NCBI GenBank assembly: GCA_903863935.1
Contig: CAIPDV010000113.1
Span: 1 to 64,000 of the forward strand
Direction: 5' to 3'
Length of the DNA: 64,000 nucleotides
DNA from: an uncultured Bacteroidota bacterium
GTDB lineage: Bacteria; Bacteroidota; Bacteroidia; JABEUT01
The notes beneath the pieces are model-generated. The model did no database searches, was not told where the DNA came from, and saw nothing but the letters and a program-made list of their open reading frames with translations. Shown piece by piece: positions 1-11,300 of this stretch. Within the stretch, counting starts at the first letter, position 1. Each line of letters begins with the position of its first letter. A program made the position numbers and the translations under genes.

Positions 1-887
1 CCGAGAATATAGCTTGTTGGGATGGAACTAAATGGGATAGTGTTTCTTCAGGAATAAATGACAGTGTTTATGCGCTTACCGTATACAACGGAAAGCTATA
101 TGCAGGTGGTCAGTTTACCCGTGCAGGCCATGTTTCGGCTTATAATATTGCCTGTTGGGATGGAACAACCTGGACTGCCTTAGGCAATGGAACCAATGCG
201 GCTGTATTGGCTTTGCAAACCTATAAAACCTCGTTGTATGTTGGCGGTGAATTTTCGGTTGCCGGAAGCACATCGGCGTATTTTATTGCCTCATGGAATG
301 GTTCTGCTTGGTCTGCTGTAGGTGCAGGTTTGTCTGGTAGCCTGGGAGTTGAAGCTCTTTGTGTTTACAATGGTATGCTTTACACAGGCGGTGCTTTTAA
401 TTATGCCGGATTACTTAAAACAAACAACATTGCCACTTGGAACGGTACTAGTTGGGATACTGTTAGCACTCCGGGCATTGATAATACAGTAGATGCTTTA
501 GCCGTACTCGACTCCAATTTGTATGCCGGAGGAATATTTTCCCGTGCGGGGTCTGTTGCCGCAACCGATATTGCTGTATGGGGTGGCACTACGCTAGGCC
601 TCAATGAAATGGCTGCAAAAAGCAATGAAGTAACTGTTTATCCGAATCCTAACAAAGGAATGTTTTCAATATCATTCAGCCATGCTGAGAAGGTTTCTTC
701 CGCAACTGCGAATCAAACTTTAGAAGTGTACAATATGCTTGGAATGAAAATATACAGCAGTCTTTTTAAAGAGGTTTTACCTGAATATAAAATCAACTTA
801 GGCTCACAACCGGCCGGAGTTTACCTGTACAGGGTGATGAATCAGTCCGGAGGTATTGATAATCAGGGTAAAATTATCATTGAATAA
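1..887 (+). CDS. T9SS type A sorting-domain protein with LYxGGxF repeats (5' truncated)
   Basis: The reading frame is open from the first base, so the N-terminus lies outside the window. The visible 294 residues are at least three and a half repeats of about 45 aa with the pattern IAxWDGTxW...V.AL.VY...LYxGGxF..AG, which resembles Rax2-like beta-propeller blades. The last ~80 residues are a type A sorting domain: VTVYPNPNKGMFSI near residue 215, then LEVYNMLGMKIYSS and PAGVYLYRV, ending KIIIE. Such a protein is expected to be exported by Sec, carried over the outer membrane by the type IX secretion system, and cleaved or anchored at the C-terminal domain. The ligand or function of the propeller is unknown. 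A TTG at 207 is in frame but is not the true start, because the same repeat pattern continues upstream of it. Confidence 0.85.
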   Translation, partial: ENIACWDGTKWDSVSSGINDSVYALTVYNGKLYAGGQFTRAGHVSAYNIACWDGTTWTALGNGTNAAVLALQTYKTSLYVGGEFSVAGSTSAYFIASWNGSAWSAVGAGLSGSLGVEALCVYNGMLYTGGAFNYAGLLKTNNIATWNGTSWDTVSTPGIDNTVDALAVLDSNLYAGGIFSRAGSVAATDIAVWGGTTLGLNEMAAKSNEVTVYPNPNKGMFSISFSHAEKVSSATANQTLEVYNMLGMKIYSSLFKEVLPEYKINLGSQPAGVYLYRVMNQSGGIDNQGKIIIE

Positions 888-1042
888 TTATTCTGGGTAA
901 TACCCAACCTATTATAAAAAATTAGCGTAATAGTATATAATTTGTGCGTTATTTGCGTTATAAGTGGGTAGTAAATGCGTAGTAAAGTAATTTGTCAGTT
1001 GCCAAAGAGCAGGTATTTAATAAATTTGAAAAAAATAGTAGA

Positions 1043-4000
1043 ATGAATAAAGCTGTACTTCTGTTTGTATTTTGTATCTCTTTTGTAAAAGGATATTCCC
1101 AATGCAAAGATTGTAAAGAAGGGAAACATGATGGAAAGAATTATGATGTTCTTAATTCCAATAAAATAGCTAAAAAAGCATTACCACCCGATAGTTCAGG
1201 AGGTTTGAAGCAATCATTTGTAATGCAAAATGTATGCGGGTTGAACTGGCAGCAGACCTCGGTAAAAGTAACCACGCGCTATCCAACTCCTCCCGGAATA
1301 GGCCTTCCGGCTACAGTTCCTATAACGTTCAGTTCCTGTAATGTTGATTCAGTAGTAAAAGCATTTTTATATTTTAACGGGTCGTACCAAACAGCTTACG
1401 CAGCTAATCCTGCGTCTGTAACTATCACCAATCCTACCTCTACAGTATTTAACTATACTGCCGATTCTATTGGTACCGCAGGACAAAAATGTTGGGGTGA
1501 AGTTGGTACAATAGCTTACAGGGTAGATGTTACAAGTTGTATTAATGGCGGTGGAAATTATACCATTGATTTAAGCGGAACAGGTTTAACAGCCTGGGCC
1601 ATAGATGGGATAAGCTTTGTAATTGTTTATATTGATAAAAGCGCAACGTATACCGGAAGCTTAACCTTATATGATGGCCTATATACTAACCCGGGAAGTG
1701 GCCCGCATTCGCAGGTGTTCAGTGGGTTTAATGTGTGTGCTGCAACCCCTACGGGCCAGGCATTTTGCATACTTGCAGATATGCAGAGCAATGTGAATGG
1801 TGGCAAGAACCAGGAAGTGTATAACGGCACTACCCAAACATTTTCAAACCTTTTTTATAATTTTTGCACGGTAACAACCCCATTAACGGCAGGTCAAACA
1901 ACCACCATGGATTCTGTGTATGCTGATGACGGAGGCGATTGTTATTCCTGGGTTTTGGCTGGTTTATACTGGCAGAATACAACATGCCAGACATGTAATC
2001 CAACCGTGTTAGCCACACAAACAATTTCTGTTGTACCGCCAAGAGACACAATTTGCCAGGGCGATAGCGTTCAACTGACTGCATCCGGTGCTTCAACCTA
2101 TATTTGGAACCCTTCTACAGGGCTTAGCTGTACCAATTGTCCCGATCCTAAAGCATCACCAAATGCAACAACTACCTATTCTGTAACCGGATTTAATGGT
2201 TGTGCCTTTGGAACTGATACGGTAACCATAGTAGTTGAACCAAGAGGTTCGTTAACCATTAGTCCGAGTATACAAATATGTACCGGCGATTCGGTGCAAT
2301 TAACCGTGTCCGGAGGAACGAATTATATCTGGAAACCTTCAACCTTTTTGAGTTGTACCGCCTGTGCAAATCCAACAGCAACCCCAACTGCAACTACTAC
2401 CTATACCGTAGTTTCAGGAACAGGAGTTTGTAAGGATTCCGCTACGGTTACAATAACGGTTACACCAACCCCAACACTGACTGTAGTTCCTAAAAATCCA
2501 ATTATTTGCGCCGGTGGTTCTGTTATCCTGACTGTATCAGGAGCAAGTGCTTACCGCTGGACTCCAACCACCAGCCTCAGTTGTAATACTTGCACCAGCC
2601 CGACTGCAACGCCAACTATTACCACTGTTTATACCGTAGTGGGTGGTGTCGGAACTTGCCGCGATACGTTGACTGATACCGTATTCGTATTAACCTCTCC
2701 AACTATTAGTGTAAAAGCAATGCCGGATTCGGTTTGCCAGGGTGATACGATATTGTTGGTTGCCAGCGGTGGCGGTACTTACAGATGGAGTACAGGCCAA
2801 ACAATTGACAGTATAAAAGTTGTTCCTGCATCCACAAAAACATACACAATAGCTGTTTCAAATGGAGTTTGTACCGACTCAACAACTATTACGGTTTATA
2901 TTACACCACTTGTTACAGTGGCAACAAGTAAAAATGATACGGTTTGTCCGAATACTCCGGTCACGCTAACTGCAACAGGGGGTGGCGGGCCTGTCACATA
3001 TAAATGGAGTACAGGTGCAACAACCACATCTATTAATGTGAGCGATAGTGTTACTACTACATACACCGTTACCGTTACCGGAAAATGCAACAGTGCTAAT
3101 AAAACGGTTACCGTGGTTGTGATTCCATTACCAAAACCGCTAATAAAAGGTACGCTGTGGAAATGTGCCGGAGTGAAAGATACATTAACCGTAACCGGAG
3201 GAACAACCTATAAATGGAGCAATGGAACAACCAGCACCAGTTATATTACCGGGCCAATAAAAGGAGATTCAATTATAACGGTGGTAGCCTATAATTCATT
3301 GGGCTGTTCAGATACCACACGTTTTACTATTACGGAAAGAATCAAGCCAGTCATAAGTCAGATTAAGCCTTCTGTAACCTGCCATGGAAGCCCTGTTACC
3401 CTTACTGCTAATGCTACCGGAAGCGGGACGCTCACCTACAAATGGTCGGACGGCGAAACTACATCCACTATTACCGTAATTGGTGATACAGGTACAACAA
3501 CCTATACGGTGACAGTTTCGAACGGATGCCCAAGTTCCACAACTGCTATAATAAATCAGGATGTTCCGCCATTAAGTGCCTGTTGCGATAAAATAATTAT
3601 TCTGGGTGATGATACCGTTATTAACGCAAGCGGAACAGGAATCATCCACTTTTCATGGAGCCCGAGCTCTACGCTGAATTGCGATACCTGCCCTACCGTT
3701 ATTGCTACTCCTACAATCACCACAACCTATACTGTAACGGGAACCGATTCATTGGGATGCCAGTCGGAAAGGATTGTAACAATACTTGTGGAAACACCTT
3801 GTTTTGATTTTAGAGTACCGAATGTATTCACACCGGATTATGCCGGAACACTGGGGTCTAATGGAGGAACAAATAATATCTTCTACATTGAAACCCGTAA
3901 CATCACCGGATGGTCAACCCTGATATACGACCGCTGGGGCAAAGAAATGTTCAAGAGTACAGACCCGCATAAATATTGGGATGGGCTAACCGAAGGTGGC

Positions 4001-4096
4001 GGCAAAGCACCTGGAGGGGTTTATTATTATATTATTACCGGTACATGTCAGAACAACACCTATAAGAAAGACGGATTCCTTCAACTCATAAGGTAG
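1043..4096 (+). CDS. Giant Ig-like repeat adhesin with CHU_C (T9SS type B) C-terminus
   Basis: This encodes a 1017-aa surface protein. I chose ATG 1043 because it begins a clean Sec signal peptide (MNKAVLLFVFCISFVKGYSQ); in-frame codons upstream would add a charged 17-aa leader. After a Cys-containing N-terminal domain (about residues 40-320) come roughly eight Ig-like modules with the pattern CxGDSVxLTxSGGxxYxWSxG...TTTYTVT, rich in Thr and Cys pairs. The last ~95 residues form the gliding-motility-associated CHU_C domain: VPNVFTPDYAG, then YDRWGKEMFKS, then DGFLQLIR. It is the first of four tandem paralogues (to 14426) that share this ending. The role in adhesion or surface attachment is inferred from the architecture; no catalytic motif is visible. 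Confidence 0.85.
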   Translation: MNKAVLLFVFCISFVKGYSQCKDCKEGKHDGKNYDVLNSNKIAKKALPPDSSGGLKQSFVMQNVCGLNWQQTSVKVTTRYPTPPGIGLPATVPITFSSCNVDSVVKAFLYFNGSYQTAYAANPASVTITNPTSTVFNYTADSIGTAGQKCWGEVGTIAYRVDVTSCINGGGNYTIDLSGTGLTAWAIDGISFVIVYIDKSATYTGSLTLYDGLYTNPGSGPHSQVFSGFNVCAATPTGQAFCILADMQSNVNGGKNQEVYNGTTQTFSNLFYNFCTVTTPLTAGQTTTMDSVYADDGGDCYSWVLAGLYWQNTTCQTCNPTVLATQTISVVPPRDTICQGDSVQLTASGASTYIWNPSTGLSCTNCPDPKASPNATTTYSVTGFNGCAFGTDTVTIVVEPRGSLTISPSIQICTGDSVQLTVSGGTNYIWKPSTFLSCTACANPTATPTATTTYTVVSGTGVCKDSATVTITVTPTPTLTVVPKNPIICAGGSVILTVSGASAYRWTPTTSLSCNTCTSPTATPTITTVYTVVGGVGTCRDTLTDTVFVLTSPTISVKAMPDSVCQGDTILLVASGGGTYRWSTGQTIDSIKVVPASTKTYTIAVSNGVCTDSTTITVYITPLVTVATSKNDTVCPNTPVTLTATGGGGPVTYKWSTGATTTSINVSDSVTTTYTVTVTGKCNSANKTVTVVVIPLPKPLIKGTLWKCAGVKDTLTVTGGTTYKWSNGTTSTSYITGPIKGDSIITVVAYNSLGCSDTTRFTITERIKPVISQIKPSVTCHGSPVTLTANATGSGTLTYKWSDGETTSTITVIGDTGTTTYTVTVSNGCPSSTTAIINQDVPPLSACCDKIIILGDDTVINASGTGIIHFSWSPSSTLNCDTCPTVIATPTITTTYTVTGTDSLGCQSERIVTILVETPCFDFRVPNVFTPDYAGTLGSNGGTNNIFYIETRNITGWSTLIYDRWGKEMFKSTDPHKYWDGLTEGGGKAPGGVYYYIITGTCQNNTYKKDGFLQLIR

Positions 4097-4193
4097 AAGT
4101 TTTAAGGGTAGTTTTGGTATTTGTCCGGAAATTAAATGAATTAAAAGGTAGCTTTACCGCGCTATCGTGCTATTTAAAATATACCAAATTACC

Positions 4194-7100
4194 ATGACAA
4201 GAAAATTCTTTTCCCCGCTGGCAATTCTGCTCTTATTCGTTTATTCCGGTGCTTCTTCCCAGGCTGTTAATCAAAAAGGTAAGGGCAATAAGAAAAGGAA
4301 CATTAATATAAAGTGGAAAGCCAAAGCTTTCGACCACCAGGTTTTTATTCCGAATGAAGGACAGTTTAACGGAGCTATTCCGGGTGCTGATAAAGTATTG
4401 TATGGGGCTCAATTAGGAGACGTATGGGCTTATTTTACTGCGAAAGGAATTGTGTATAGCTATAGCGAATTTCCTAAGAAAACAGGAAAAGAAACCGAGG
4501 AACAAAAGGAAAAAGAAATGCGCGCCAAGCCGGTATTTCATTATCTGAAGAGTGTTTGGGATGGCTCAAGTCCTGATGTAACGTTGCAGGCGGAAGGCAA
4601 ATTGAGTTATTACTACACCTATTCCAAAGGCAACGATGGAGCCATTAAAGCTGATATTTTCAGGTCGATCACTTATAGTAATATTTATCCCGGAATAGAT
4701 ATTAAATACACGTTCCCAAAAGGTAAGGAAGGGTTAAAATATACCCTGATAGTGCATCCCGGAGCGGACATTTCAAAAGTAAAACTGCAATATCCATCCA
4801 TTGGAAAATTAAAAACAACAGAAGCCGGAGATGTAACTATTAAGAGTGGAGTAGGAGAAATCACAGATCATGCGCCAAATGCATTTTATAAGGGAGGATC
4901 GGGAAGTGTAACAGTATCGTATACTGTTAGCGGAAATTCCGAATCATTTAACTTCAGCGGTGGATATGATAATACAAAAACACTAATTATCGATCCGTGG
5001 ATAACCGACCCCTTGTTTGGTCCAAACTATGACCGGGCCTACGATCTTGATTTTGATAACCGCGGAAATGTATATGCCTATGGTAGCTGGATGCCATTGC
5101 AACTTGAGAAATTCAACAGTTCTGGTTCCCCGCAATGGGTTTATAATGCCATTGATTTTAGTACCAATTCCTATTACGGCGATGTGGTTGTGAACAGGAA
5201 ATCGGGAACTGCTTATATAACGGAGGGATTTAATTTCTCCGGAGCAAGAGCCATAAAAATAAACACCAATGGTTTCTGGCTTGCTACTTTTCCGGGTACT
5301 GTTAACCTGAATGAATTTTGGAGGGCCGTGTACAACCCATGTTACGATAATATTGTAATTGGTGCAGGCGGAACTCGCGATTCTTGTCAGGCTTGTATGC
5401 TTGATACAAATATGGTTGTAGTTACTCCTATAAACATATTAGGTACTACAAGTAATTATCACGATATCGCATTTATAACTATGGATCCTTCGGGAGGGTT
5501 TGCCTATATGGGTACCGCCCATACAGCCGATAATTTGTTCAGTAACCAGATTTGCAAAATGCCTGTGCCAAGCCTTAGGCCTACCATTTATATTGCACCG
5601 GATAATTACACCATTCAGGAAGTGGCGAGTGTTTCCTATGTGGCTAATTCGGTTGGTACTGCTAACGGAATGAATGGAATGGCCGCAAGCCCGAACTGGC
5701 TGTATATGTTTGACGGGGCCACATTAAAGCAATTCGATAAAGGCACAGGTGTAATGAATACCAGTGCGGCAATAACTACTACATCGTTTGCCTGGGGCGG
5801 ACTTGATGTGGATCCTTGCGACGATATTTTCTTAGGATGCAGGGATACCCTGAAAGTTTATAATTCTTCCCTTGCTTTAGATACTGCTATTCCGCTGCCA
5901 AGTACCATTTACGATGTTGTGCTGGGTCAGAACAATCAACTCTACGCCTGCGGAAACTCTTTTGTTTGCGCCCTTAACGTACCACCCCTTGCAAGTCTTA
6001 TTTCAACTGTAGCTGGCTCGCCAAGCTCATGTTCTGCATGCAATGGCACGGCAACCGTAAACATCAATTGTGGTGTTGCACCATTCTCTTTTCACTGGAG
6101 CAATGGCTCGACCGATCAAACGGATACCGGATTATGTGCCGGATTATATACGGTTACTGTAAGTGATGGTTCTTGTCCTCCACGGTTCGATTCAACCATT
6201 ATCAGCGTTGGTGGAAAGCCGGGCTACTATGCTTCTGTAAAAGATACCAACCCGGGATGTATACTTACAAGAGGAAATATAACTGTTTATCCAACGGGCG
6301 GCACAGCTCCATATACTTTCACATGGAGTAATGGTTCCACAAACCAGGAAGACACAGGGCTTGTTGCAGGAACCTATACTTGCGTGATTACGGATAATAG
6401 TGGCTGTAATTATTTTGTAGTATCTACGCTTGTAAACCCTCCACCACCGAATATTACTATCAGTCCGTTGTACGATAGTGTATGTTATGGAACAAAAGTC
6501 AATTTATATGCTTCGGGTTTAAATTCATATACCTGGACACCCAATGTAGGATTGTCCTGCTATAACTGCCCGAACCCCACCACCACGCCAACGACGACTA
6601 TTACGTATACCGTTTCGGCAATAGATACAAATGGTTGCACTGCGACGGGAACAACTACAATAAAAGTTTTACCCACACCCAAGCCAATCATAACTGGTAA
6701 GGATTCTATCTGTGTGGGATATAGAGATACATTATATGTAACAGGTGGTTCTTCATATACATGGAGTACGGGGGCAACAACATCTTCAATTGTCGGAGTG
6801 ATTTCTTCCACCAGAACATTTACCGTTACTGCTTCAAACGGAGTGTGCACTCATGATACCACATTTACCGTAAGTGTGATTTTATCGCCAACAGCCGCTA
6901 TTACTGCCGTTCCGGATACGGTCTGTCCGGGAGATAGTGTGCGGCTTACTGCAAGCGGTGGTGCTACTTACCTGTGGAATAACGGAAAGACCACTACCAG
7001 TATTTGGGTGAATCCGTTAGTTACAACAACCTATACCTTGCATGCTTTTGCGGGTACCTGTGCCGATTCTGCTACTATTAATGTTTACACTGGTTCTGTA

Positions 7101-8282
7101 ATTACTGCCAGCATAAGCGCGAATGATACAGTTTGTCCGAACACGCCAGTAATCCTTACTACCACCGGAAGTGGCGGAACGATAACCTACAAATGGAATA
7201 CGGGTGCAACAACCACAAGCATAAATGTGAGTGATACAGTTACCACAACCTATACGGCAACAGTTTATGGTAAATGTGATAGTGTAAAAAAGACTGTTAC
7301 AGTTGTAATAGTTCCATTACCGAAAGCGGTAATAAAAGGCACACTGGTTAAATGTGCAGGGACTAAAGACACGCTGACTGTAAGTGGTGGAACTACCTAT
7401 TTATGGAGCAATGGAACAACTACTACAAGTTACATTACCGGGCAAATAAAGGGAGATTCAATAATTACCGTGATTGCCTATAATTCGCTGGGTTGTGCCG
7501 ATACAACCCGATTTAAAATAACGGAGAAGATAAAACCTGTCATTACCCCCATAAAGCCTAAGGTATCATGTAATGGAAGTCCTGTTACATTAAATGCGTA
7601 TGCTTCAGGAAGTGGGCCTTTTACTTACAAATGGTCGGATGGAGAAACTACTTCAAGTATAACGGTGAGCGATACAGGTACAGTAACCTATACGGTAACT
7701 GTTTCGAATGGATGTCCGAATTCTACCACAGCCATAATATCTCCTGATGTTCCGCCATTGAGTGCTTGTTGCGATAAGATAATTATCCTGGGCGATGATA
7801 CTGTGATAACCGCAGGAGGAAAAGGAATCATCCATTATTCATGGAGCCCGAGTTCCACGTTGAATTGTGATACTTGCCCAACCGTTATTGCTACTCCAAC
7901 TATAACCACAACCTATACCGTGACCGGAACAGACTCGCTGGGATGCCAGACCGATAGGATTGTAACCATTATTGTAGAAACGCCTTGTTTTGATTTTAAA
8001 GTACCGAATGTGTTTACTCCAAACTATGCAGGAGCATTAGGTTCAAATGGAGGAACCAACAACATATTCTACATTGAAACAAGGAATATTACAGGATGGT
8101 CCACCATAATATATGACCGTTGGGGTAAAGAAATGTTCAAAACCACTGACCCAAATAAATATTGGGATGGATCTACCGAAAGCGGAGGCAAGGCTCCAGA
8201 TGGTGTATATTACTACATAATTTCAGGCACCTGCCAGAATAACACCTATAAAAAAGATGGATTTTTGCAGTTGATAAGGTAA
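4194..8282 (+). CDS. DUF7948-like/SprB-like/Ig-like giant surface protein, CHU_C terminus
   Basis: This encodes 1362 aa. ATG 4194 starts a good signal peptide (MTRKFFSPLAILLLFVYSGASSQA); the in-frame GTG at 4167 is less likely. Domains in order: about residues 45-265 carry the FIPNEGQFNG...YPGIDIKYTF...LKYTLIVHPGAD signature of the DUF7948 type that often precedes SBBP repeats; about 270-600 is a beta-propeller-like region; about 605-750 holds two SprB-like modules (APFSFHWSNGSTDQTDTGL, and APYTFTWSNGS); then about six Ig-like modules; then a CHU_C domain of ~95 aa ending DGFLQLIR. The Ig-like and CHU_C parts are close copies of those in the gene upstream. SprB repeats are known from the mobile gliding adhesin of Flavobacterium johnsoniae, so a surface adhesin role is the best inference. 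Confidence 0.85.
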   Translation: MTRKFFSPLAILLLFVYSGASSQAVNQKGKGNKKRNINIKWKAKAFDHQVFIPNEGQFNGAIPGADKVLYGAQLGDVWAYFTAKGIVYSYSEFPKKTGKETEEQKEKEMRAKPVFHYLKSVWDGSSPDVTLQAEGKLSYYYTYSKGNDGAIKADIFRSITYSNIYPGIDIKYTFPKGKEGLKYTLIVHPGADISKVKLQYPSIGKLKTTEAGDVTIKSGVGEITDHAPNAFYKGGSGSVTVSYTVSGNSESFNFSGGYDNTKTLIIDPWITDPLFGPNYDRAYDLDFDNRGNVYAYGSWMPLQLEKFNSSGSPQWVYNAIDFSTNSYYGDVVVNRKSGTAYITEGFNFSGARAIKINTNGFWLATFPGTVNLNEFWRAVYNPCYDNIVIGAGGTRDSCQACMLDTNMVVVTPINILGTTSNYHDIAFITMDPSGGFAYMGTAHTADNLFSNQICKMPVPSLRPTIYIAPDNYTIQEVASVSYVANSVGTANGMNGMAASPNWLYMFDGATLKQFDKGTGVMNTSAAITTTSFAWGGLDVDPCDDIFLGCRDTLKVYNSSLALDTAIPLPSTIYDVVLGQNNQLYACGNSFVCALNVPPLASLISTVAGSPSSCSACNGTATVNINCGVAPFSFHWSNGSTDQTDTGLCAGLYTVTVSDGSCPPRFDSTIISVGGKPGYYASVKDTNPGCILTRGNITVYPTGGTAPYTFTWSNGSTNQEDTGLVAGTYTCVITDNSGCNYFVVSTLVNPPPPNITISPLYDSVCYGTKVNLYASGLNSYTWTPNVGLSCYNCPNPTTTPTTTITYTVSAIDTNGCTATGTTTIKVLPTPKPIITGKDSICVGYRDTLYVTGGSSYTWSTGATTSSIVGVISSTRTFTVTASNGVCTHDTTFTVSVILSPTAAITAVPDTVCPGDSVRLTASGGATYLWNNGKTTTSIWVNPLVTTTYTLHAFAGTCADSATINVYTGSVITASISANDTVCPNTPVILTTTGSGGTITYKWNTGATTTSINVSDTVTTTYTATVYGKCDSVKKTVTVVIVPLPKAVIKGTLVKCAGTKDTLTVSGGTTYLWSNGTTTTSYITGQIKGDSIITVIAYNSLGCADTTRFKITEKIKPVITPIKPKVSCNGSPVTLNAYASGSGPFTYKWSDGETTSSITVSDTGTVTYTVTVSNGCPNSTTAIISPDVPPLSACCDKIIILGDDTVITAGGKGIIHYSWSPSSTLNCDTCPTVIATPTITTTYTVTGTDSLGCQTDRIVTIIVETPCFDFKVPNVFTPNYAGALGSNGGTNNIFYIETRNITGWSTIIYDRWGKEMFKTTDPNKYWDGSTESGGKAPDGVYYYIISGTCQNNTYKKDGFLQLIR

Positions 8283-8341
8283 GATTTGAAATAGAACATC
8301 TTTTTAAATTTCGGATACAATAAAAAATCCGGAACTTGTAT

Positions 8342-8349
8342 TAGTTTTG
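8342..8349 (+). promoter_or_regulatory. Bacteroidota -7 element TAGTTTTG before the third CHU_C gene
   Basis: TAGTTTTG matches the TAnnTTTG consensus exactly and lies 9 nt before the ATG at 8359, implying a very short leader. I see no convincing TTG at -33. Confidence 0.4.
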
Positions 8350-8358
8350 TACAAAAAA

Positions 8359-11300
8359 ATGCAAATGCATAAATTCAAATTCATTGCGTTTTTAACCCTG
8401 ATAATTGCATCGGCAAATGTTTACGGGCAAACTTGGTATTGGACAAAACAAGCAGACAGCAGCAGTTCACAAACTGCCACACAGGTGGCAGTAGACCGAA
8501 ATAATAATCCTGTTTATACGGGGTATTTCAGCGGAGCAAGAATGGCTTTTGGAAACATTGGCATCAGCAGCGTTTGCAACCAGTCTGATTTTTTGGTGAA
8601 GTACACTTCATCGGGAACTCCGGTTTGGGCCAAATGTGCGGTTGGGCTTTCGCCGAATTTATATACCTATGGTGTATCTGTAGCAACCGACCGAAATAAC
8701 GATGTGGTGGAGGCAGGTTATTTCAACGACTCAATAGCTTTCGGAACCTATCATTTATCTGCAAAAAATGCGGCTGAAAATACATTTTTGGTTAAGTACG
8801 ACCCAAGCGGAAATGTGCTGTGGGCAGCGGCTCCAACTATTACTATGAATTCATACATGAATCAGAATTATGGAGTAACAACCGACAAGCAAAATAATAT
8901 TTACATTACCGGATATTTTGTTGATACTGCAATTTTCGGTCGAGATACGCTTACTGCCGCGGGTCTTGATATGTATCTTGTAAAATATAACCCTGTAGGA
9001 AAAGTGATCTGGGCCAGGGCTCCGATTTTAAGAGCATCGGGAAGTGCCTATGGCCTTTCAGTAGCTGCTGATGATAGTGGGAATGCCTATGTATCGGGTA
9101 ATCTTTCTGACTCTGCTTTTTTTGGCAACATAGAAATAGGGAATACCGGAAATGCAACTGTTTACCTTGCCAAATACGACTCTACAGGAAAGGCAAAATG
9201 GGCCTTTAATACTACAGCCGTGCCCAATTCAGTTCTTCCAACACCTGTGGTGGTAGACAAAAGCAATAATGTTTACCTGGGCTTTCAATTCATAAATTCT
9301 ACACTTACATTTGGTAGTTCTACAATAACTGATGGTGCATCGCCTTGTTCCAATGCAGGGCTGGTAAAGTTTGACCGGAATGGAAATGTCTTCTGGGCTA
9401 CCTGTGCCGATTTTATTTCTGCCGATGAGGTGTGTGTAATTGTTGAATCGGCAGTAACAACCGACCGTTGCAACAATGTGTATTGGTCAGGTTTATGTTC
9501 CGATACCTTTGGAGTAGGGAAGGTGAAGGTAACTGTTCCCGGTGGTGGTTCGCATCCCACCATACCTTTTGCGTATGTTATAAAGCTTGATTCAAACTCC
9601 AATCCGATAGCAGGTGCAGCATTGCGAAATCAAAACGGAAATTCATTTTCCAATTACCTGGCTTGCGACAGCCTGTCAAAAGTTTTATTTGCCTCTGAAC
9701 TTGTAGCCCCCGCAACATTGATTGTAGGGAATGATACCGTACATCGGTATCTAGCTACATCCACTTGTTTCCTGAGTAAATTCGCGGTAATCCCGAGTAT
9801 CAATATAGGCAAGAACAGCAGCGATTCTATATGTTATGGGGACAGCCTTGTGTTTAGTGTTGTTCCGGTTATTGGTACAAATTACACATGGAGCACCGGA
9901 AAAACAACAGATAGCATCACCGTAAAACCGCTTACAAATACCACCTATTATCTTATAGCGAATGATGGTTGTGTGCCCGATACTAGTTTCATAAATGTAG
10001 TTGTTACACCACCTATAATGCCTGCCATAAAAGCAAAACCAGACAGTATTTGTAAAGGAGACTCTGTAACACTTGTCGGCAGCGGTGGAACAAAATATAA
10101 ATGGAGCACCGGAAAAACTACGGATAGCATTCGTGTGTCACCATCCATAAACACTACCTATACGTTAACGGTTTATTCAGGTAATTGTTCGAAGGATACC
10201 ACCATTACTATTTATATTATTCCTACTCCTACGGCAGTGGTTACAGCAGTTCCCGATTCCGTTTGTCCCGGTGACAGCGTGCTGCTTGCGGCAAGTGGCG
10301 GAGTTACGTACAAATGGAGCAACGGAAAAACAACTACAAGTATCTGGGTGAACCCACTTATTACAACTACGTATACAGTGCAAGCATACGCAGGCAGTTG
10401 TTCAGATTCTGCTACTATTAAGGTTTACACATCAGTTGCTATAACTGCATCCATTAGTGCGAATGATACTGTTTGCCCGAATACACCTGTAACGATAACA
10501 GCCACCGGAAGTGGCGGAACTGTTGGCTATAAATGGAGTACAGGGGCAACCACATCTTCCATAAATGTGACGGATACTGTTACTACCACGTACACAGCTA
10601 CAGTGTATGGAAAGTGCGATAGCGTGAAAAAGTATGTAACAGTTGTAATTATTCCATTACCAAAACCAATCATAAGTGGCACTTCGATGAAGTGTGGCGG
10701 AACACGCGATACCCTAACTGTAAGCGGAGGAACTACCTACTTATGGAGCAATGGAAAAACAACCACCAACTATATCACCGGCCCGATAAATGGAGATTCA
10801 ACCATTACAGTGATTGCCTATAATTCCTTAGGTTGTTCCGATACCACCCGTTTTAAAATAACGGAAAAAATAAAACCTGCTATTGGTACGATACAATCCC
10901 TTCTTTCCTGCCATGGCAGCCCTGTAACATTTACAGCTGTTGCCTCAGGAAACGGCCCGTTTACCTATCGCTGGTCTAATGGACAAACTACGTCAAGCAT
11001 TACCGTGAGCGATACTGGAAAGGTTACCTATACCGTAACGGTTTCAAATGGATGCCCGAACACCACTACAGCTACCGTATCGCCTGATGTTCCAGCTTTA
11101 AATGCCTGTTGCAATAAGATTATTATTCTGGGGGATGATACAATTATTTCTGCCAGTGGCCCTGATATTATTAAATACCAGTGGGTAGATTCCAATAACG
11201 TGATATGTGAAAACCCACCGGTGTGTAGCATTGTAAAGGTTTCGCCGACGGTAACAACCACCTACACTGTGATCGGAACCGATTCGTTGGGTTGTGAGCC

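Noticed and set aside
2000..4000. CRISPR-like or satellite DNA in the adhesin genes
   Set aside because: The repetition is protein-level Ig-like modules of ~85 aa with in-frame variation, not short direct repeats with unique spacers.
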